From: Bacilli bacterium
GTDB lineage: Bacteria; Bacillota_I; Bacilli_A; RF39; UBA660
Length of the DNA: 19,194 bases
Reading direction: 5' to 3'
Assembly (NCBI GenBank): GCA_028684735.1
Contig: JAQUFI010000018.1
Span: 1-19,194, forward strand
Shown piece by piece: positions 15,746 to 19,194 of the stretch. Both the position numbers and the translations under genes were made by a program. How positions within the stretch are numbered: the first letter of the stretch is position 1; every line of letters starts with the position of its first letter. The notes under the pieces were generated by a model. It made no database searches and was not told the DNA's origin. It worked only from the letters and a program-made list of their open reading frames with translations.

Positions 15746-15775
15746 GGGAATTATCAATTTGATAATTCTTTTTTT
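15746..15775 (+). terminator. Terminator after the GNAT gene
   Basis: GAATTATC (15748-15755) pairs with GATAATTC (15761-15768) around AATTT, followed by seven Ts. It closes cargo block 2, 10 bases after the GNAT stop codon. Confidence 0.75.
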
Positions 15776-15797
15776 AAAAAAAGAAAGGCTTTACAAC

Positions 15798-15809
15798 TGT
15801 GTGCATAAA
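15798..15809 (+). repeat. Imperfect direct repeat, right copy, at start of comEC copy 3
   Basis: TGTGTGCATAAA, 11 of 12 bases as at 14363-14374, at the left edge of comEC copy 3. A looser relative, TGTGTACACTAA, follows the end of copy 3 at 16391-16402. Confidence 0.3.
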
Positions 15810-16390
15810 CATATATCACTGCATGGAAACTATGATCATATGGGTGAAGCAATTAATCTAGTCAATAATTTTTCCGTTAAAACTGTTATTATGAATAGTG
15901 GCCATAATAATGATTTATAATTAGAATTGATTAGATTATTAGATAAAAAAAGGATTAAATATATGTTTTTTAATCGCCATCTTTTAAAAGCAGATGAATA
16001 TTTATTTCGTTTTTAAATAAAAAGAATAAAAATGAGAATGAAGATAGTTTAATTATCTATACTAAAATTAATAAGATGAATATCTTATTAATGGGTGACG
16101 CAGGAATTAGTAGTGAAGAAGAGATAATGCGTACATATAACTTAGAAAGAATGGATATACTAAAAGTAGGTCATCATGGATCTGTTACTAGTTCAAGTAA
16201 AAAATTTTTAGATATAATTGAACAATCTTTAGCACTAATATCAGTAGGATTAAATAATCGTTTCAATCATCCACATCCGAAGGTTATAGATAGATTAAAT
16301 CAAAAAGTGTCATCTATCTATAAAACAAGTGTAAACGGGAGTGTAAGAATAGTTTTAAACCCTGAGATTGAAGTTTATACTTGTTATTAA
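15799..16390 (+). pseudogene. comEC: Decayed copy 3 of the comEC 3' end
   Basis: Starts at the same place in comEC as copy 2: SLHGNYDHMGEAINLV (HGNYDH keeps His, Asp, His but has Asn for the first Asp). It has a TAA at 15918-15920 where a charged residue is expected (NDL*LELIRLLDKKRIKY), then a frameshift near 16012-16020. The correct frame resumes with NKNENEDSLIIYTKINKMNI and runs open through LLMGDAGISSEEE, ILKVGHHGSVTSSSKKF, LISVGLNNRFNHPHPKVID and a TAA at 16388-16390. Unlike copy 2 it keeps the middle section. About half of the last 75 residues match intact ComEC, so it is the more diverged copy. It may be the remnant of the original chromosomal comEC end, since it adjoins the prepilin genes. 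Confidence 0.88.
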
Positions 16391-16395
16391 TGTGT

Positions 16396-16411
16396 ACACT
16401 AATATTAGTGT
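16396..16411. repeat. 16-base perfect palindrome after comEC copy 3
   Basis: ACACTAATATTAGTGT is self-complementary over its full length and is followed by TTTTATA. It may be a weak terminator or a protein-binding site. It lies 6 bases after the stop codon of copy 3. Confidence 0.45.
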
Positions 16412-16422
16412 TTTATATAGAT

Positions 16423-16442
16423 GGGAGCGAAAGCTCCTTTTT
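16423..16442 (+). terminator. Terminator upstream of the prepilin cluster
   Basis: GGAGC (16424-16428), a GAAA tetraloop, GCTCC (16433-16437), then TTTTT. This is the most GC-rich hairpin in the region and probably the original terminator of the comE operon, separating it from the prepilin genes. Confidence 0.8.
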
Positions 16443-16473
16443 CATGTTAAAAAATGATAAATAGGGTGATAAA

Positions 16474-19023
16474 ATGAAAAGAAAGGGATTTACTTTAATA
16501 GAATTATTAGCTGTCATTATTATTATAGTGGTTATTGCTTTAATAACAATACCAATTATTACTGATTTAATTACTAAGTCTAGATTAGGTGCTTTTGGAG
16601 TGACTAAAAAAAATATTGAACGAGCAGCTGAATTATATTTTGCGAAAAATGCCGATGAAGTTGTCTGGGAAGATGATATTAGTTATGTCACAATTGGAAC
16701 TTTGAAAGAAAAGAAATTTTTAAAAAATAATGTTATTAATACTTTAAATAGTACTAGTATTAATGATGACACTAAAGTATTACTTTATCGAAGTGGACGT
16801 AAAATAAATTATGCCCTTCAATTATATGATGAACCTTTTTTTAATTGGTATCAAAGAGAAATGATTACAGCAAGCAAACAACTAGACTTAAATCTACCTA
16901 CTACTATAGGTGATAAAATTACAGTTGAATTAGATACTTTAATGAATCAAGGTTTGACCGATGAACTTCGATTGCCTTTAGAGTTAGAAAATAGATGTGT
17001 TGGTTATGTTGAAATAGAAAAAATAAAAAATGATTATGAATATAATGCTTATGTTGATTGTCTAACTGATGCAAGTATGTTTGCTAGTTATTATGTTAGT
17101 TATGGTGGTAAATATTTAGATGAATTTTTAAGTGTTAAAGAAACGGATGATGGTGGTTTTATTGCAGTTGGTAGAAGTAATTCAGAGATAATTACAAAGT
17201 ATGGAATCGGAAATAATGGGGATTATGATGCCATTATTGTTAAATTTGGAAGTAATGGTAATGTCGAGTGGAGCCGTAATTTTGGAGGTTCTAAAAACGA
17301 TTATTTTTATGGAATTGAAGAGGCACCTGATGGTTATATTGCAGTTGGCTACACGACTAGTAGTGATAAAGACATTACAGACTATAAAGGTGGACAAAGT
17401 GATGGTTTGATTGTTAAATATAATAAAAATGGGGATGTAACTAATAAACGAAGTTACGGTGGCAGTGGTAGTAATGGTGGTGAACAGTTTTTAAATGTTT
17501 TATATGATGGAGAATATTATTTTATAACGGGAGCAGTTAATCTAAGAGTTTTAGATGGTGATCATGTAGGTGCTACATATGAAAATGGGCCATTACAATT
17601 AATTATTCTAAAAATGGATAATAATTTAAATATTATAACTAAGAAACTATACCCTGGATTTGGTTACTCTTCTTTAACTGATTTTAAAGAAATAGATAAT
17701 GGTTATGTCATGATATCTAACAATTCTGGTAGTAGTACGATTGGTACCATTTATATCTTAGATAAAAATTTAAATATAACTAAACAAAATCAATTTTCAG
17801 GTGGTGATTATAGTAAGGTAACCTTCAAAGATATAGAAATATATCCGGATGGGTATATTGTGGCTGGATTTAGTAGTTCATCTGGTGGTGATATGCAAGG
17901 TTTAAACAAAGCAAATAATCAATTAGAAGATGCCATTATTATTAAGTATGACCTGAACTTAAATCTCGTTTGGAAAAAGAGTTTTGGGGGAACTTATGAA
18001 GATGTTTTTAATTCATTAGAATTCGGAGGTAATAATCAAGTTATTGCAGTTGGATATAGTAGTTCTTCTGATTTTGATATGCAAGGCTTAGTCACTGATA
18101 CAGATGGATATAATAAATCAATTATCGTTAAATACAATACGATTGATGGAAGTATTATTGATAAAAAGATATTTGGGGGTAGTAATCTTGATATGTTTAA
18201 TGAGATTGTTAAAACTAAAGATAATCGCTATATTGTTGCAGGAACAACTTATTCTAATGATATTGATTTAAAAAATTTCAATAAAGGTCATAGTGATGCA
18301 ATTTTAGTAAGTTATGATAATCAATTCAATTTAAATAAAACTTTTCAAGAATCAGTTGTCATTATTGATAAATTAAAAACAATTAAACCTAATTATGGAA
18401 CAACCTTAAGTTTTAAATATGATCATATTTATACATCAAATGATCCAACTAAAGATATCAAAGGATGGTGTACTTCTGGTAATACTAGTGGTAATAATAA
18501 TTATGATTATGGATATTGTTTAAAACCTTTTAATCGAAATGATATTAGGATACTAACTAATTATGAAGCAACTTCAACCAATAATAAAAGAGTATATAGT
18601 GGAGAAAGAGAATATTTAATTGATCATAACCCAACTAATTTCACCAACTGGTATCTCATTGATTTTTATCTAATAAATACAACTAATGTCACAATTTCAA
18701 ATCTAAAATTAAAATTTAGTGATGGAGCTATTTTTAGTGTTGAAAATGCTATTATTCATAATTATATTGAACCATTAGTTATAGCTTCTAATTATATTAT
18801 TGAAAGTCCATTTTCAGATAATACTTTTCCTAATCCTACCTCGTTATTAAAAACAAATGGTAGTCCAGGGGAAGCTACATATCCATCGATGGTTGTTATT
18901 TTTAAACCTAAACAAAGATTAACTAATATTATTTTTACTTGTTCTAAAGATATTCATGCGAGTGTAGGTTTTAATATTAAGGAACTCCGTAATTTTGATA
19001 TGTCAATCAGTCTGACAGAATAA
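16474..19023 (+). CDS. Giant prepilin: pilin N-terminus fused to predicted seven-bladed beta-propeller
   Basis: An 849-aa surface protein. The N-terminus MKRKGFTLIELLAVIIIIVV is a textbook type IV prepilin signal: short basic leader, cleavage after Gly5, Phe6 +1, Glu10 at +5, then a hydrophobic helix to about residue 33. A pilin-like region follows to about 205 (Cys175, Cys196). Seven repeats then start near 209, 270, 328, 393, 441, 504 and 567, each with a pattern like FGGSxxDxFxxI...DGYIAVGxT followed by xAIIVKYxxxGxxxW. This predicts a seven-bladed propeller to about 625. A C-terminal domain (about 630-849) holds Cys666, Cys682 and Cys823. Ordinary pilins have 150-200 aa, so this is probably a tip adhesin or minor pilin. 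AGGGTGAT is the ribosome site; a second prepilin gene follows. Confidence 0.88.
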   Translation: MKRKGFTLIELLAVIIIIVVIALITIPIITDLITKSRLGAFGVTKKNIERAAELYFAKNADEVVWEDDISYVTIGTLKEKKFLKNNVINTLNSTSINDDTKVLLYRSGRKINYALQLYDEPFFNWYQREMITASKQLDLNLPTTIGDKITVELDTLMNQGLTDELRLPLELENRCVGYVEIEKIKNDYEYNAYVDCLTDASMFASYYVSYGGKYLDEFLSVKETDDGGFIAVGRSNSEIITKYGIGNNGDYDAIIVKFGSNGNVEWSRNFGGSKNDYFYGIEEAPDGYIAVGYTTSSDKDITDYKGGQSDGLIVKYNKNGDVTNKRSYGGSGSNGGEQFLNVLYDGEYYFITGAVNLRVLDGDHVGATYENGPLQLIILKMDNNLNIITKKLYPGFGYSSLTDFKEIDNGYVMISNNSGSSTIGTIYILDKNLNITKQNQFSGGDYSKVTFKDIEIYPDGYIVAGFSSSSGGDMQGLNKANNQLEDAIIIKYDLNLNLVWKKSFGGTYEDVFNSLEFGGNNQVIAVGYSSSSDFDMQGLVTDTDGYNKSIIVKYNTIDGSIIDKKIFGGSNLDMFNEIVKTKDNRYIVAGTTYSNDIDLKNFNKGHSDAILVSYDNQFNLNKTFQESVVIIDKLKTIKPNYGTTLSFKYDHIYTSNDPTKDIKGWCTSGNTSGNNNYDYGYCLKPFNRNDIRILTNYEATSTNNKRVYSGEREYLIDHNPTNFTNWYLIDFYLINTTNVTISNLKLKFSDGAIFSVENAIIHNYIEPLVIASNYIIESPFSDNTFPNPTSLLKTNGSPGEATYPSMVVIFKPKQRLTNIIFTCSKDIHASVGFNIKELRNFDMSISLTE

Positions 19024-19044
19024 ACCCTATAATTAGGGTTTTTT
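19022..19044 (+). terminator. Terminator between the two prepilin genes
   Basis: AAACCCTA (19022-19029) pairs with TAGGGTTT (19034-19041) around TAAT, with Ts through 19044. The stop codon (19021-19023) is part of the left arm, so the downstream prepilin probably has its own promoter or depends on readthrough. Confidence 0.8.
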
Positions 19045-19094
19045 GTGTGAATAATGTATTTAAAATAAGGAAAGATATATATAGGAGTGATTAC

Positions 19095-19194
19095 ATGATA
19101 AAAAAAGGATTTACTCTAATCGAATTATTGGCTGTTATTATTATATTAGCTGTTATTGCTGTAATATCAATGCCAATTATTACTGATTTAATTA
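19095..19194 (+). CDS. Second prepilin, 3' end outside window
   Basis: ATG at 19095 follows AGGAGTGAT. The 33 visible residues read MIKKGFTLIELLAVIIILAV followed by IAVISMPIITDLI, a type IV prepilin leader and hydrophobic helix nearly identical to that of the upstream gene, including the PIITDLI end of the helix. Cleavage by a prepilin peptidase is expected after Gly5. The remainder is beyond the window, so size and C-terminal domain are unknown. The close match suggests a tandem duplication of prepilin genes. Confidence 0.88.
   Translation, partial: MIKKGFTLIELLAVIIILAVIAVISMPIITDLI

Noticed and set aside
16076..16390. A separate 104-codon frame with MGDAG and VGHHGS motifs as an independent gene
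   Set aside because: It is the in-frame tail of comEC copy 3 after a frameshift; no ribosome site and no metal-binding HGNYDH part in the same frame.
14010..16390. Programmed readthrough or frameshifting to express the comEC fragments
   Set aside because: Each copy has different lesions (stop, deletion, frameshift), no slippery site with a structure, and no membrane domain; ordinary decay explains them.
12874..16390. Prophage, transposon or integron
   Set aside because: No integrase, transposase, phage gene, terminal inverted repeat or attC-type site could be seen; only the repeated comEC ends and cargo.
12304..16390. CRISPR array or simple repeats
   Set aside because: The repeats are diverged coding fragments of different length, not short regular repeats with spacers.
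17182..17410. Short frames on both strands inside the giant prepilin gene
   Set aside because: Both lie entirely within the well-supported propeller coding frame and show no ribosome site or recognisable product.

Overview
The window is about 19 kb of very AT-rich DNA with short intergenic gaps, AGGAGG-type ribosome sites and simple hairpin/T-run terminators. It looks like the chromosome of a low-GC Gram-positive bacterium (Bacillota, Bacilli side; possibly an uncultured gut lineage). Support comes from a T-box leader, a Gram-positive-type peptide deformylase, a YjcZ-type small glycine/tyrosine-rich membrane protein, an FtsW/SpoVE-like SEDS protein and a comEA-comEC competence pair. TGA is used as a stop and TGG encodes Trp, so the code appears standard. 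The lineage is inferred from gene content only.

Layout. 1-1041: 3' part of an AI-2E-family membrane protein. 1086-1408: a 58-codon gene of unknown function with its own promoter, TGTCA-box repeats and terminator. 1418-6183: a T-box-controlled tRNA synthetase operon, hisS-asnS-aspS, with an 11-codon reading frame between the T-box and hisS. 6188-8891, minus strand: an arylsulfotransferase and peptide deformylase (two-gene unit), preceded by a YjcZ-like gene. 9028-12873: ftsW-like gene, comEA, comEC. 16474-end: two prepilin genes, the first an 849-residue fusion of a class III-type prepilin N-terminus to a predicted seven-bladed beta-propeller.

The most unusual part is 12874-16390, between intact comEC and the prepilin genes. 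The 3' end of comEC (from the HGDYDH metal-binding motif on) appears twice more as decayed fragments, at 14010-14401 and 15799-16390. The order is comEC / cargo 1 (PDDEXK nuclease remnant, alpha/beta hydrolase) / comEC fragment / cargo 2 (hypothetical protein with a weak ParB/Srx-like motif, overlapping GNAT acetyltransferase) / comEC fragment. The nearer fragment is more like the intact gene than the farther one, and both begin at about the same point in comEC. The two intact cargo transcription units each have a TGATATAAT extended -10 just before the first gene and a terminator after the last. This is what repeated Campbell-type integration of circles carrying a comEC 3' segment plus cargo would leave. 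No recombinase is visible, so the mechanism is inference.

Functionally, comEA and comEC encode the DNA-binding receptor and inner-membrane channel for transformation, and the prepilins downstream fit a surface or DNA-uptake pilus. The synthetase operon, deformylase and SEDS gene are core functions. The arylsulfotransferase and the comEC-linked cargo are accessory.
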